Numbered from the stretch's first letter, positions 43,855 through 52,441 are shown. The stretch: DNA of 64,000 bases from Citrobacter tructae (GCF_004684345.1 NZ_CP038469.1:2790001-2854000), one strand, 5' to 3'. The notes: generated by a model from the sequence alone, not told the origin. Made by a program: numbers and translations.

Positions 43855-44175
43855 TTAAAGGTTGTCTTTCGCGACTTCGAAATGCACCGACAGCAGCCAG
43901 GCCTCTTCCTCGGGAAGATTGCCAAACTGCGCTACGACGTCGCGGGCAAGCGCCATTGATTCGGCTGAAATTTCATCAAATAAGCTGGCATCGACTTCGG
44001 GTAATGGTTCGCCCGTCACCGAGCGGTGCGCCATAGCGCGAACATGCGATGTCAGCATTTGTTCCTGTACGGCATTGGGAATGATGTGGCGTGCGCGCAA
44101 CAAGGCATACACCTGTGCCAGCATGCGTTCAGCCAGTTCACCAGACGGTGTCACCGGTTCCCCCATGTCATTCAT
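43855..44175 (-). CDS. Stand-alone PRD domain protein
   Basis: 106-aa protein consisting of one PTS regulation domain with both typical histidines: H44 (LTSHVRAMAHR) and H98 (LLSVHFEVAK). It has no DNA- or RNA-binding domain. It is the first gene of the leftward cluster, 10 bp before the SFCGS gene. GGAG precedes ATG 44175; an upstream GTG at 44193 is possible. It may act as a phosphorylation-sensing partner for the big PRD regulator at the other end of the cluster or for the transporter. Confidence 0.82.
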   Translation of the reverse strand: MNDMGEPVTPSGELAERMLAQVYALLRARHIIPNAVQEQMLTSHVRAMAHRSVTGEPLPEVDASLFDEISAESMALARDVVAQFGNLPEEEAWLLSVHFEVAKDNL

Positions 44176-44484
44176 TACAGCTCCGTTATTCACTCGTCTT
44201 ACCCCACTAATGGCTCTGAGGGTAAATTAGCGGTGGAGGTTAAAAGTTTGTAGCGAGTTGTTTTCCACTTCGAAGTGGAAAGGGGCGCAGTGATAGTGAT
44301 CTGTGCCGCAAAAAGGGGTGAATTGACGATTTTTCAGCGGAATAACGTGATGGGGATCGCACGAGATAGCAGGAGAACCGCAAGCGGCAGGAATAACAGG
44401 TTGGCGTTAAAAGTTAAAAAATGTGATGGGGATAGCGTTTGCTTATGGGAGGTTGCGGTACAGGATGGCGACGCTGGCGCATCA
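44176..44484 (-). promoter_or_regulatory. Control region of the Dga-like cluster
   Basis: About 310 gene-free bases. It holds a perfect 20-bp palindrome with AAGTGGAAA-type arms (44262-44281), centred about 96 bp upstream of the first gene, and two CRP-like sites sharing the core GTGATGGGGAT: 44346-44361 (CGTGA-N6-TCGCA) and 44422-44437 (TGTGA-N6-TAGCG), 76 bp apart. No sigma-54 -24/-12 element is visible, unlike the dga operon of Salmonella, which uses a LevR-type activator. Confidence 0.6.
44262..44281. promoter_or_regulatory. Perfect 20-bp palindrome, candidate operator
   Basis: TTTCCACTTC followed by its exact reverse complement GAAGTGGAAA with no spacer. As DNA it suits a dimeric HTH regulator, most simply the PRD activator of the cluster. 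As RNA it would be a hairpin with at most a tiny loop, less convincing because no T-run follows on the minus strand. Confidence 0.6.
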
Positions 44485-44515
44485 TATGCGGCCTACGGAC
44501 TACGCAGGCCGCATA
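44485..44515. repeat. REP-like hairpin after cybC
   Basis: Perfect 10-bp arms TATGCGGCCT / AGGCCGCATA around ACGGACTACGC, directly behind the cybC stop on the minus strand. No T-run follows, so it is probably a REP-type 3' stabiliser or Rho-linked end. Confidence 0.65.
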
Positions 44516-44521
44516 AATAAA

Positions 44522-44911
44522 TTAACGATACTTCTTATGGTAAGCGTTGCGCGTGGTTTTTAGCTCTTCCGCAGCGGCTTTCGCCTCTTTGACTTTACCT
44601 TCGTTCGCCAGTTTTAACGCACCATCGATCTGACCGATCAGCGTGTCAAAACCGTGGCGGAAATCCTTCATCTCCGGGCTGTCCGGGGATTTGCTTTCCA
44701 GCTTCGGTGGTGTGCCCTTTTGGGCGTCTAGCGCGGCTGCACGCATTTTGGTTAACGCGCCCTTCAGTTCAACTGCGTTATCCGTTTTTTCCACGATTTT
44801 CAGGTTGTCGTTGAGGATCCCCATATCGTCTTCGAGGTCGGTAGCAAAGACATTTGCCGAACACAGCACGAGAGAGGACACCGCCAGCATAGCGAGTAAC
44901 TTTTTACGCAT
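44522..44911 (-). CDS. cybC: Soluble cytochrome b562 CybC
   Basis: Periplasmic four-helix-bundle haem protein; its physiological partner is unknown. The 129-aa precursor has a Sec signal peptide ending near residue 23 (NVFA-TDLEDDM). In mature numbering the haem ligands are M7 and H102 (NAYHKKYR), both present, and the gene is intact, whereas the K-12 copy is truncated. Follows tldE in the same direction after 60 bp. Confidence 0.95.
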   Translation of the reverse strand: MRKKLLAMLAVSSLVLCSANVFATDLEDDMGILNDNLKIVEKTDNAVELKGALTKMRAAALDAQKGTPPKLESKSPDSPEMKDFRHGFDTLIGQIDGALKLANEGKVKEAKAAAEELKTTRNAYHKKYR

Positions 44912-44971
44912 TGCTTACTTCCTTTTATTATTATCGACGTTTATGGCGCGGCAGGTCGCGCCACTTCAAAT

Positions 44972-46324
44972 CTACTGCCCGGCGATTTTCATCTCCGGCA
45001 ACAGTACGGAACCACACTGTATATTACTGCGCGTTTCAATATCGTTACCCACGGTGACAATATTGCGCCACATATCTTTCAAATTACCGGCGATGGTGAT
45101 TTCACTCACCGGATACTGAATTTCACCATTTTCGACCCAGAAGCCAGCCGCGCCGCGCGAATAGTCGCCGGTAATACCACTCACGCCCTGCCCCATCAGC
45201 TCGGTCACTACCAGGCCTGTGCCCATCTCTTTGAGCAACTGCTCGAAGCTTAGACCTTGTCCCGGAATTCGCCAGTTGTGAATACCGCCAGCATGGCCGG
45301 TGCTCTTCAGCCCCAGCTTACGGGCAGAATAATTAGTCAGCAGCCACTGGGTCAGCACACCGTCTTTGATAATGTCGCGACGTTCAGTCCGTACGCCTTC
45401 GCTGTCGAACGGCGAAGACGCCAGTCCTTTCAGCAGGTGCGGATGTTCTTCAATGGTCAGCCATTCCGGCAGAATTTGTTTACCCAGCGAATCCAGCAGG
45501 AAAGTGGATTTGCGATACACCGATCCACCGGCAATCGCGCCAACCAGGTGTCCGAACAATCCGTTCGCCACTTCATTGGCGAAAATAACCGGCGCCTTCA
45601 TGGTGGAAAGTTTACGCGGAGACAAGCGGGATAAGGTACGACGCGCACAGTCAGCGCCAACCCACTCCGGCGTTTGCAGATCGCCGATTGCGCGACCAAT
45701 GGTGTAGGCGTAATCGCGTTCCATGTCGCCATTTTCTTCCGCGATAACACAACTGGAAAGCGAGTGACGCGTGGAGCAGTAGCCTTGCAGCATACCGTGG
45801 CTGTTACCAAATACTTTGATGCCATAGTGGCTGTTAAAGCTGCCGCCTTCGGTATTAGTAATGCGCTTATCGGCCTGCAACGCCGCTTGTTCTGCACGCG
45901 CCGCCAGTTCAATGGCTTCGTCAGGCGAGACTTCCGCCGGGTGGAATAGATCTAAATCTGGCGCATCAAAGGCCAGCAGTTCTTTATCCGCCACGCCTGC
46001 GCACGGGTCCGGCGAGGTGTAACGGGCAATATCCAGCGCGGCCTGCACGGTGCGGGCAATTGCCTGTGGACTTAAATCGGTGGACGATGCACTGCCCTTA
46101 CGGTTCTGGTGATACACCGTAATACCCAGCGCGCCGTCACTGTTGAATTCGACGTTCTCCACTTCACCATAACGGGTGCTGACGCTAATACCCGTCGTCT
46201 TGCTTACGGCGACTTCTGCACCGTCCGACTGACCTGACGCTAATTCCAGTGCTGTCGAGACTGCTTCTTCCAGAATCTTACGCTGCGCTTCAACTTGTGA
46301 GATTACTTTCATCGCAAATGCCAT
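44972..46324 (-). CDS. tldE: Metalloprotease subunit TldE (PmbA)
   Basis: Partner of TldD in the heterodimeric zinc protease that matures microcin B17 and degrades the CcdA antitoxin. TldE itself lacks the zinc-binding histidines. The 450-aa protein matches E. coli PmbA along its length, from MKVISQVEAQRKILEEAV near the start to SVLLPEMKIAGQ. ATG 46324 gives MAFAMKV as in K-12; the longer frame upstream would overlap the promoter shared with divergent darP. tldD is not in the window. Confidence 0.96.
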   Translation of the reverse strand: MAFAMKVISQVEAQRKILEEAVSTALELASGQSDGAEVAVSKTTGISVSTRYGEVENVEFNSDGALGITVYHQNRKGSASSTDLSPQAIARTVQAALDIARYTSPDPCAGVADKELLAFDAPDLDLFHPAEVSPDEAIELAARAEQAALQADKRITNTEGGSFNSHYGIKVFGNSHGMLQGYCSTRHSLSSCVIAEENGDMERDYAYTIGRAIGDLQTPEWVGADCARRTLSRLSPRKLSTMKAPVIFANEVANGLFGHLVGAIAGGSVYRKSTFLLDSLGKQILPEWLTIEEHPHLLKGLASSPFDSEGVRTERRDIIKDGVLTQWLLTNYSARKLGLKSTGHAGGIHNWRIPGQGLSFEQLLKEMGTGLVVTELMGQGVSGITGDYSRGAAGFWVENGEIQYPVSEITIAGNLKDMWRNIVTVGNDIETRSNIQCGSVLLPEMKIAGQ

Positions 46325-46419
46325 AATGTAGAGAGAGTTTCTCTGAAGTCTAACAGAGAACCGTTTTTCAGTGCGCATCTTAACTGGTAACATTAGCCTC
46401 TTTTTTTAAGGAGCCTGAC

Positions 46420-46971
46420 ATGACTAAGCAGCCCGAAGACTGGCTCGACGACGTTCCCGGTGATGACATCGAAGACGAAGACGATGAAATTATCTGGGTC
46501 AGTAAAAGTGAAATAAAACGTGACGCCGAGGAGTTAAAACACCTGGGTGTGGAACTGGTAAAACTGGGGAAAAATGCGCTGGATAAAATCCCGCTCGATG
46601 CGGATTTACGTGCCGCCATTGAGCTGGCTCAGCGCATCAAGATGGAAGGCCGTCGCCGCCAGCTGCAGCTGATTGGTAAAATGCTGCGTCAGCGCGATGT
46701 TGATCCTATCCGTCAGGCGCTGGATAAGCTGAAAAACCGCCACAACCAGCAGGTTGTACTGTTTCACAAGCTTGAGCAGTTGCGCGACCGTTTAATCGTT
46801 GAAGGTGATGATGCGGTAGCGGAAGTATTAAAACTGTGGCCGAACGCCGATCGCCAACAGCTTCGTTCTCTGGTACGCAATGCGAAGAAAGAGCAAGAAG
46901 GCAATAAGCCGCCGAAATCAGCACGTCAGATTTTCCAGTATCTGCGTGAGCTGGCTGAAAACGAAGCGTAA
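46420..46971 (+). CDS. darP: Ribosome biogenesis factor DarP (YjgA)
   Basis: Dual-action 50S assembly factor that binds late precursors of the large ribosomal subunit. The 183 aa are highly charged: an acidic N-terminus (PEDWLDDVPGDDIEDED), then basic helical bundles with RRRQLQLIGKMLRQRDVDPI. AAGGAG is 9 bases upstream. Monocistronic, divergent from tldE, with its own terminator. Confidence 0.95.
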   Translation: MTKQPEDWLDDVPGDDIEDEDDEIIWVSKSEIKRDAEELKHLGVELVKLGKNALDKIPLDADLRAAIELAQRIKMEGRRRQLQLIGKMLRQRDVDPIRQALDKLKNRHNQQVVLFHKLEQLRDRLIVEGDDAVAEVLKLWPNADRQQLRSLVRNAKKEQEGNKPPKSARQIFQYLRELAENEA

Positions 46972-46982
46972 CATCGTCCCGG

Positions 46983-47009
46983 ATGCCCCTGCTTTGCTGG
47001 GGCATTTTT
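46983..47009 (+). terminator. Terminator of darP
   Basis: ATGCCCC / GGGGCAT stem with a 9-base loop and five T residues, 12 bp behind the darP stop. It may also serve the leftward GNAT gene, whose stop is 3 bp beyond. Confidence 0.88.
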
Positions 47010-47011
47010 GC

Positions 47012-47536
47012 TTACAGAGCCATTACGCGATGGCATAAATCCGCATTGAAACGCGCATAGTGCAACGCATCTATCGGTACCGGATAACTCAGTACCATTA
47101 GCTCATGTCCGGCCATACCTGAATGATAAGCCGGATGAGTGTGCGGCCAAGGATTCGCGAAAAACCCCATCGATTCGTAAAACCGCAGCCGTTTCCTGGC
47201 AATTTCCGTCGTCAGTGGATCAATCTCCAGAATCGTCATCGGCGACCGCGCAAGAATCTGCCCGAGTAGGATTTTGCCATAACCCTGCGATCGCAATGCC
47301 CCATCAATCGCCAGATGTTCAACGTAGACATAGTCGTCAAAGGTCCAGCATCCGCTCAGGCCAATAAACAGTTCCTCTTTAAACCACCCTTCAAGCGCGT
47401 AATGCGGGCTGGCAATTGCCTGCTGTTTCGCATGTATTTCCCGCTGTTCGTGCCAGGGGAAAGCCGCAGAATATAGCGCGTCCAAACGCTGAAAAAGCAT
47501 CGAGTCTGTCGAGGTTATTTTTTTACAGGTCAGCAT
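47012..47536 (-). CDS. GNAT-family N-acetyltransferase
   Basis: 174-aa predicted acetyltransferase, substrate unknown. It has the GNAT core: VYVEHLAIDGALRSQGYGKILL with the R/Q-x-x-G-x-G acetyl-CoA loop (about residues 80-90), followed by LEIDPLTTEIARKRLRFYESMGFF, the C-terminal Y-motif typical of the fold. ATG 47536 (MLTCKK) is chosen; a GTG start at 47572 would add 12 residues and neither has a strong ribosome binding site. It lies downstream of the APC permease in the same direction, 57 bp away, so it may belong to that unit. Confidence 0.83.
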   Translation of the reverse strand: MLTCKKITSTDSMLFQRLDALYSAAFPWHEQREIHAKQQAIASPHYALEGWFKEELFIGLSGCWTFDDYVYVEHLAIDGALRSQGYGKILLGQILARSPMTILEIDPLTTEIARKRLRFYESMGFFANPWPHTHPAYHSGMAGHELMVLSYPVPIDALHYARFNADLCHRVMAL

Positions 47537-47593
47537 ATAAGGTGATAAGCAGAGAAATGAAAACCCGCGCACCTCAGTGCGCGGGAGCGACGA

Positions 47594-48985
47594 TTAATCA
47601 ATCAGATGCGCGATTTCATCATAATCAACAGATGGGGGAGACTGGCGTAAACCACGCGTCATATACAGCAGCCAGGCGAACCCAACCGCTAACCACACGA
47701 GGCCTACTTTTAGCGCGTCCGGTGCCAGGTTTGTCCACAGCCACACCGACATACACACCCCGAGTAACGGCAGCAGTCCATAGTGAAACAGCGCGGAAAT
47801 GCCGCGACGTCGCTCATTGATCAGGAAGTGTTTAATGACGCTGAGATTCACAAACGTAAAGGCAACGAGCGCCCCGAAACTTATCATCGAGACGACAAGA
47901 TCCAGACTCAGTTCCAGTGCCGTCAGGGATACCAGCGCGACGAAAATAATGGCCCGGTATGGCGTATGGAATCGGGAATGCAGATGGAAAAAGATTTTTC
48001 TCGGCAATACACCCTCACGCCCCATCGCATAGAAGATGCGCGATACGCCGGTCTGAGCCGTCATTGCAGAGGCATACACGCCGGTCAGATAGGCCGCCAT
48101 AAAGAAGTTGTACATCCATTTGCCGCCCACTTTTTCCGACACAACCAAGCTTGCGGTATCCTGAACCGGAATCAGCGATTGCCAGTCCGGGTAGACCAAA
48201 TGTGCTGCATACGACACGGCGATAAAGATAACGCCAGCCAGAAGTACGGTAATGATAATCGCGCGAGGCAATGTCCGTTTCGCATCATAGGCTTCTTCAG
48301 CCATGGTCGCGATAGCGTCAAAACCCAAAAATGCCAGGCAAAGTACCGCCGCACCAGCCAGTAATCCGCCCAGATGCCCACTGTTGACTAACAGAGGACG
48401 CATCAGCGCATCCGGACTCAAATCAGCCTGGCTAAAAGAGAGGGTGATAAACAACACGATAAAAATTAACTGTGCCGCTATTAATGTGAAATTAACGGAT
48501 GTCATCAGCCGTACACCAAGAATATTCAGCAGACTGACCGATAAAATAGATGCCAGAACAAAGACAGGAGCCGGAATCGCCGGGAATGCCTCATGCAGGA
48601 AAATGCCTAAAACAAGATAATTCAGAATTGGCAGGAATAAATAATCCAGGATCTGCGCCCATCCGACTAAAAATCCCGTTTTACCGCCAAAACTGCGCTG
48701 TACATAGGAATAAGCAGAACCAGCCAACGGCAGCGCGCTGGTCATACGACAGTAACTCAACGCAGTAAACAGAATCGTCGCAATCGTGACAAGATAGGCG
48801 ACTGGCAGATGCCCTTCGCTGAGGACTGTCACCTGTCCATAGGTGGTAAATACGCCCAGCGGAACCATATACGCCAGACCAAACGCGACAAGGGCCGGTG
48901 TTTTAAGCACTCTTCGTAGCTGATGTTTTTGTGGCATTCCCGTATCATCTCCTGGCCCTGAAAAAGGTACCGTTGAAAGGTTCAT
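47594..48985 (-). CDS. APC-family amino acid/polyamine permease (PuuP/YeeF-like)
   Basis: Inner-membrane APC transporter of 463 aa with about 12 membrane segments. It resembles the putrescine importer PuuP and YeeF in AGSAYSYVQRSFG, FLVGWAQILDYLFLPILN, FLGFDAIATMAEEAYDA, GVSRIFYAMGREGVLP and INFGALVAFTFVNLSV-type regions. Start MNLSTVP at 48985, or MPQKHQL at 48937; the second has AGGAG upstream. The neighbouring YtcJ-type amidohydrolase on the same strand hints that the permease imports its substrate or exports its product. Confidence 0.88.
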   Translation of the reverse strand: MNLSTVPFSGPGDDTGMPQKHQLRRVLKTPALVAFGLAYMVPLGVFTTYGQVTVLSEGHLPVAYLVTIATILFTALSYCRMTSALPLAGSAYSYVQRSFGGKTGFLVGWAQILDYLFLPILNYLVLGIFLHEAFPAIPAPVFVLASILSVSLLNILGVRLMTSVNFTLIAAQLIFIVLFITLSFSQADLSPDALMRPLLVNSGHLGGLLAGAAVLCLAFLGFDAIATMAEEAYDAKRTLPRAIIITVLLAGVIFIAVSYAAHLVYPDWQSLIPVQDTASLVVSEKVGGKWMYNFFMAAYLTGVYASAMTAQTGVSRIFYAMGREGVLPRKIFFHLHSRFHTPYRAIIFVALVSLTALELSLDLVVSMISFGALVAFTFVNLSVIKHFLINERRRGISALFHYGLLPLLGVCMSVWLWTNLAPDALKVGLVWLAVGFAWLLYMTRGLRQSPPSVDYDEIAHLID

Positions 48986-49176
48986 TTATAATTAAAAAAA
49001 GACCGCGGATTCTTACATATGGGCCAGATTTTGAAAAGCATAATAAGCGCTCTGTCCATATAAAATCATTCACTTTAGTTTTCTTAACTTATTCCATATG
49101 TAAATATTGAGAGCAACGAAAACAGAATGGAATAGAGGGTATTTCTTCTGTTTAAATACAACCCTATAAATAGTTC

Positions 49177-49203
49177 AGCCTGTTTTTGTTACAAAAACAG
49201 GCT
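49177..49203 (-). terminator. Terminator of the YtcJ-type amidohydrolase gene
   Basis: Perfect 13-bp inverted repeat AGCCTGTTTTTGT / ACAAAAACAGGCT around one base, 15 bp behind the stop on the minus strand. The A/T-rich inner stem leaves a GC base stem of six pairs; downstream T residues are few. Confidence 0.75.
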
Positions 49204-49218
49204 GTTTATTTCACAATA

Positions 49219-50949
49219 TTAGGCGTCCTGCCAGACCACTTTGCCGCCGACAACCGTACACATCACCCGCGTTTTAAATAAGGTTTCGGGCGGGTTGCTG
49301 AAGATGTCATCTTTCAGCACGATCAGATCAGCAAGCTTACCGGGCTCCAGAGAACCGATCTCCTCGTCACGGGCTATCATGTATGCTGCATCGATTGTGG
49401 CGGAGCGCAGCACTTCTGTCAGGGTTAAATTGCGGTCATTATCCAGACGCGGCCCCGCAGGATTACCTTCCGCATCCCACGCCCGACGCGTCATGGCTAT
49501 TTGCAGATTATACCACTCATCAAGACGGTCGATGGGCCAGTCGCTGCCATATGCCAGACGCGCACCGGCATCAAGGAATCGTCCTTGTGGTTCAAGATGG
49601 GGAAAACGCGCTTCACCCAGCATGGCGCGCTCTTCCTCAATCAACACCGCTGGCAGTCCTGCCCACTGATACGAGAGCACCGCCGTAACATCCAGCTCGG
49701 CAAAACGGGCATACTGATGCGCCGCCGCAAGTTCATTATGTGCAAGACCCGGTCGGACATCCTTCTGCGGCCAGGTCTGGCGCATCTCCTGCAACGCATC
49801 CAGCGCCATCTCTATTGCCCCTTCCGCCACCGTATGCATATGTGGATGAACGCCCGTGCGGCCGCATTCATTGATCAACGCATTAAAGACATCGGGTGTG
49901 AAGTAGAGATCGCCGTAATCTTCCGTCGGCTGCCAGTCAGGTTGCGCGTGCGTCCCTCTATTTTTGCGGTAAGGCTGCAGCAGCGATGCGGTCATGGTCG
50001 GCGGTTGTAACACACCATCGACAAAGAACTTCACATGGCTGACGCCAAAACCAGGTGCTGGCTGCCACACGGGGTCGTTCCAGCGTTGGTTAAAGGCAAC
50101 AAGTTCATCCAGCGCGCGGGCGGCATCCTGTGGACCGGCCACGCTGTCTGGCGTAATTTCACGCGCGCCGCACATACGCAGGGTTAACTCGCCTCTATCA
50201 CGCAAAACAGCGAACGCTTTCAGTTGCTCTTCGTAAACCCGGGTATCCATGACCGTTGTCACACCCTGCTGATTCAGAACCCGCTGAACATGACGGGCGA
50301 TCAGCACACACTGTTCCGGCGTACCGGTCGGGATGCTGTCGAAAGCACGCATGGCTGGCGCATCTTCCAGGATCCCGTTTAAGCGACCCGTTTCATCCCG
50401 ACCAATTTTGCCATCCGCCGGAACGGGGGTCTCTTCGGTGATGCCCAGCATCTCGAGCGCACGGCTGTTCGCCGCCAGGGTATGGCAGTCATTGGAAAAA
50501 AGCACCACCGGGCGGCGCGTGTTCAGGGTATCCAGTGATTTACGACACATGTCGGCACCGGCAGGGATCATCGCCTGACGCTGCCAGGCGCGGACGGAAA
50601 GCCAATCGTCCTCTTCCTTCAGCGGATCCTCATCAAGATGCTTCTGTATTAACGCCAGAGTTCCTTCTACCGTCAGTGCCGCATAATTCAGGTTACAGCC
50701 ACGAAGCTGTTTACCTCCCCAGAATGGATGCATATGACTATCGATAAGCCCCGGCAGAATGACCCTTTTTTCAAGATCGATCACTTCCGTTTGGGTTCCC
50801 GCCAACGCCAGCAGTTCATGACTGCTGCCGACAGCGGCGATATAGCCTTGTTTGATAGCGATAGCTTCACAAAATTGATCGGACTTATCTGCCGTATAAA
50901 TTTTACCGTTATGGTAAATCACATCTGGATTCAGGGAGTCAGTCATCAT
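49219..50949 (-). CDS. YtcJ-type amidohydrolase (amidohydrolase 3 family)
   Basis: 576-aa cytoplasmic metal-dependent hydrolase of the YtcJ/NfdA type, related to N-substituted formamide deformylases. Motifs are DSHMHP at 70-75, an HPHMHTVAEGA segment in the middle and GSDWPIDRLDEW near residue 470. N-terminal and C-terminal beta-sandwich strands flank the barrel (IYHNGKIYTADKSD; LADLIVLKDD). ATGs at 50949 and 50946 are adjacent. The substrate cannot be told from sequence; the APC permease 233 bp downstream suggests an amine or amide. Confidence 0.88.
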   Translation of the reverse strand: MMTDSLNPDVIYHNGKIYTADKSDQFCEAIAIKQGYIAAVGSSHELLALAGTQTEVIDLEKRVILPGLIDSHMHPFWGGKQLRGCNLNYAALTVEGTLALIQKHLDEDPLKEEDDWLSVRAWQRQAMIPAGADMCRKSLDTLNTRRPVVLFSNDCHTLAANSRALEMLGITEETPVPADGKIGRDETGRLNGILEDAPAMRAFDSIPTGTPEQCVLIARHVQRVLNQQGVTTVMDTRVYEEQLKAFAVLRDRGELTLRMCGAREITPDSVAGPQDAARALDELVAFNQRWNDPVWQPAPGFGVSHVKFFVDGVLQPPTMTASLLQPYRKNRGTHAQPDWQPTEDYGDLYFTPDVFNALINECGRTGVHPHMHTVAEGAIEMALDALQEMRQTWPQKDVRPGLAHNELAAAHQYARFAELDVTAVLSYQWAGLPAVLIEEERAMLGEARFPHLEPQGRFLDAGARLAYGSDWPIDRLDEWYNLQIAMTRRAWDAEGNPAGPRLDNDRNLTLTEVLRSATIDAAYMIARDEEIGSLEPGKLADLIVLKDDIFSNPPETLFKTRVMCTVVGGKVVWQDA

Positions 50950-51020
50950 GAAGGGGGTTCCGGGATCCGTTATTCAACGTAAAAGAGTAAAAAAAGCCTT
51001 CGCAACCAGGGCGTAGGTAT

Positions 51021-51049
51021 AAAAAAGGCCAGCAGAGTGTCCGCTGGCC
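51021..51049 (-). terminator. Terminator of mpl
   Basis: GGCCAGC / GCTGGCC stem with a 9-base loop, followed on the minus strand by six T residues, 25 bp behind the mpl stop. Confidence 0.92.
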
Positions 51050-51073
51050 ATAGATAACATTACGTTCTGTCGA

Positions 51074-52441
51074 TCACTGCTGTGCTTTCGCCGCAAGTTT
51101 GTCTAACAGTTTTTGATGGATGCCACCAAACCCGCCGTTGCTCATCACCAGAATGTGATCGCCTGGCTGTGCGGTTTTCACCACCATATCCGCCAGCGCG
51201 TCAACGTCACCGTTCCAGTGAGCAGGCTGAACGCAGGCTTCTGCAACTTCCGATACCAGCCACGGAATGTGTGGCGGTTGCAGCAGGAACACTTCGTCCG
51301 CACGACCTAACGACGGTGCCAGATCGTCTTTGCACAGCCCCATTTTCATGGTGTTCGAGCGCGGTTCCAGTACGGCAATAATACGCGCCGTGCCGCCGAC
51401 TTTTCCGCGCAGCGCGGCAAGCGTCGCCAGAATGGCCGTCGGGTGATGGGCAAAATCGTCATATACCGTCACGCCATTGGCTTCACCGCGCAGTTCAAGA
51501 CGACGACGTGCGTTGATGAATGAACCGAGCGCATTGGCCGCATCCGCAGGGGTAACACCAACATGGCGGGCAGCTGCAATCGCCATCAGGCCGTTGTGCA
51601 TATTGTGTTCGCCGACCAGGCCCCACTTCACAACGCCGACACTTTCACCGTCCAGGAACACTTCCCACTCGGAGGCATCGGTGGTCAGTTTCTTCGCCAG
51701 CCAGTGGCCTTGCTCGCCAACCAGTTCCTGCTCGCTCCAGCAGCCCATCGCCATCGTCTGTTTCAGATTGATGTCGTTTTCCGGGTAGATGATACGTCCC
51801 TGGCCCGGCACGATACGCACCAGATGGTGGAACTGTTTCTGAATCGCTTTCAGATCGTCAAAGATGTCTGCGTGATCAAACTCAAGGTTGTTGAGGATCA
51901 GCGTACGCGGGCAGTAATGCACGAATTTAGAACGCTTATCGAAGAACGCACAGTCGTACTCGTCCGCTTCAATGACGAAAAAGTCACTTTCGCCCAGACG
52001 CGCAGAAACCTCGAAGTTACCCGGTACGCCGCCGATCACAAATCCAGGCTTATAGCCGCAGACTTCGAGGATCCAGGTCGCCATTCCGGCGGTAGTGGTT
52101 TTACCGTGTGTTCCCGCCACTGCCAGCACCCAGCGATCGCGAAGCACAAAGTCATGCAGCCACTGCGGGCCGGACATGTACGGGATATTCTTCTCCAGCA
52201 CTGCTTCCACGCACGGATTACCACGTGTCATGGCATTGCCGATAATCACCAGATCCGGCTGGGGGTCGAGCTGACTGGCATCATAACCCTGAATCAGGGA
52301 GATGCCCTGCTTCTCAAGTAAGGTACTCATCGGCGGATACACATTGGCGTCCGAACCCGTTACTTCATGACCGAGCGAACGCGCTAGCATCGCCAGACCG
52401 CCCATGAAGGTGCCACAAATTCCCAAAATATGAATGCGCAT
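51074..52441 (-). CDS. mpl: UDP-MurNAc:tripeptide ligase Mpl (murein recycling)
   Basis: Mur-ligase-family enzyme that joins the recovered tripeptide L-Ala-gamma-D-Glu-meso-Dap to UDP-N-acetylmuramate, using ATP, in the cytoplasm. The 455 aa (457 in E. coli) begin MRIHILGICGTFMGG (dinucleotide-like fold). The P-loop AGTHGKTTT is at 109-117, a central ligase domain contains EADEYDCAFFDKRSKF, and the C-terminal domain has DDFAHHPTA. Divergent from fbp. Confidence 0.97.
   Translation of the reverse strand: MRIHILGICGTFMGGLAMLARSLGHEVTGSDANVYPPMSTLLEKQGISLIQGYDASQLDPQPDLVIIGNAMTRGNPCVEAVLEKNIPYMSGPQWLHDFVLRDRWVLAVAGTHGKTTTAGMATWILEVCGYKPGFVIGGVPGNFEVSARLGESDFFVIEADEYDCAFFDKRSKFVHYCPRTLILNNLEFDHADIFDDLKAIQKQFHHLVRIVPGQGRIIYPENDINLKQTMAMGCWSEQELVGEQGHWLAKKLTTDASEWEVFLDGESVGVVKWGLVGEHNMHNGLMAIAAARHVGVTPADAANALGSFINARRRLELRGEANGVTVYDDFAHHPTAILATLAALRGKVGGTARIIAVLEPRSNTMKMGLCKDDLAPSLGRADEVFLLQPPHIPWLVSEVAEACVQPAHWNGDVDALADMVVKTAQPGDHILVMSNGGFGGIHQKLLDKLAAKAQQ

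Noticed and set aside
44275..44520. 81-codon plus-strand open frame upstream of the Dga-like cluster
   Set aside because: It starts inside the palindrome, has no ribosome binding site and runs through the REP-like hairpin to the cybC end. Regulatory DNA is the better reading.
51563..52321. 252-codon plus-strand open frame across mpl
   Set aside because: Antisense to mpl with no family signature.
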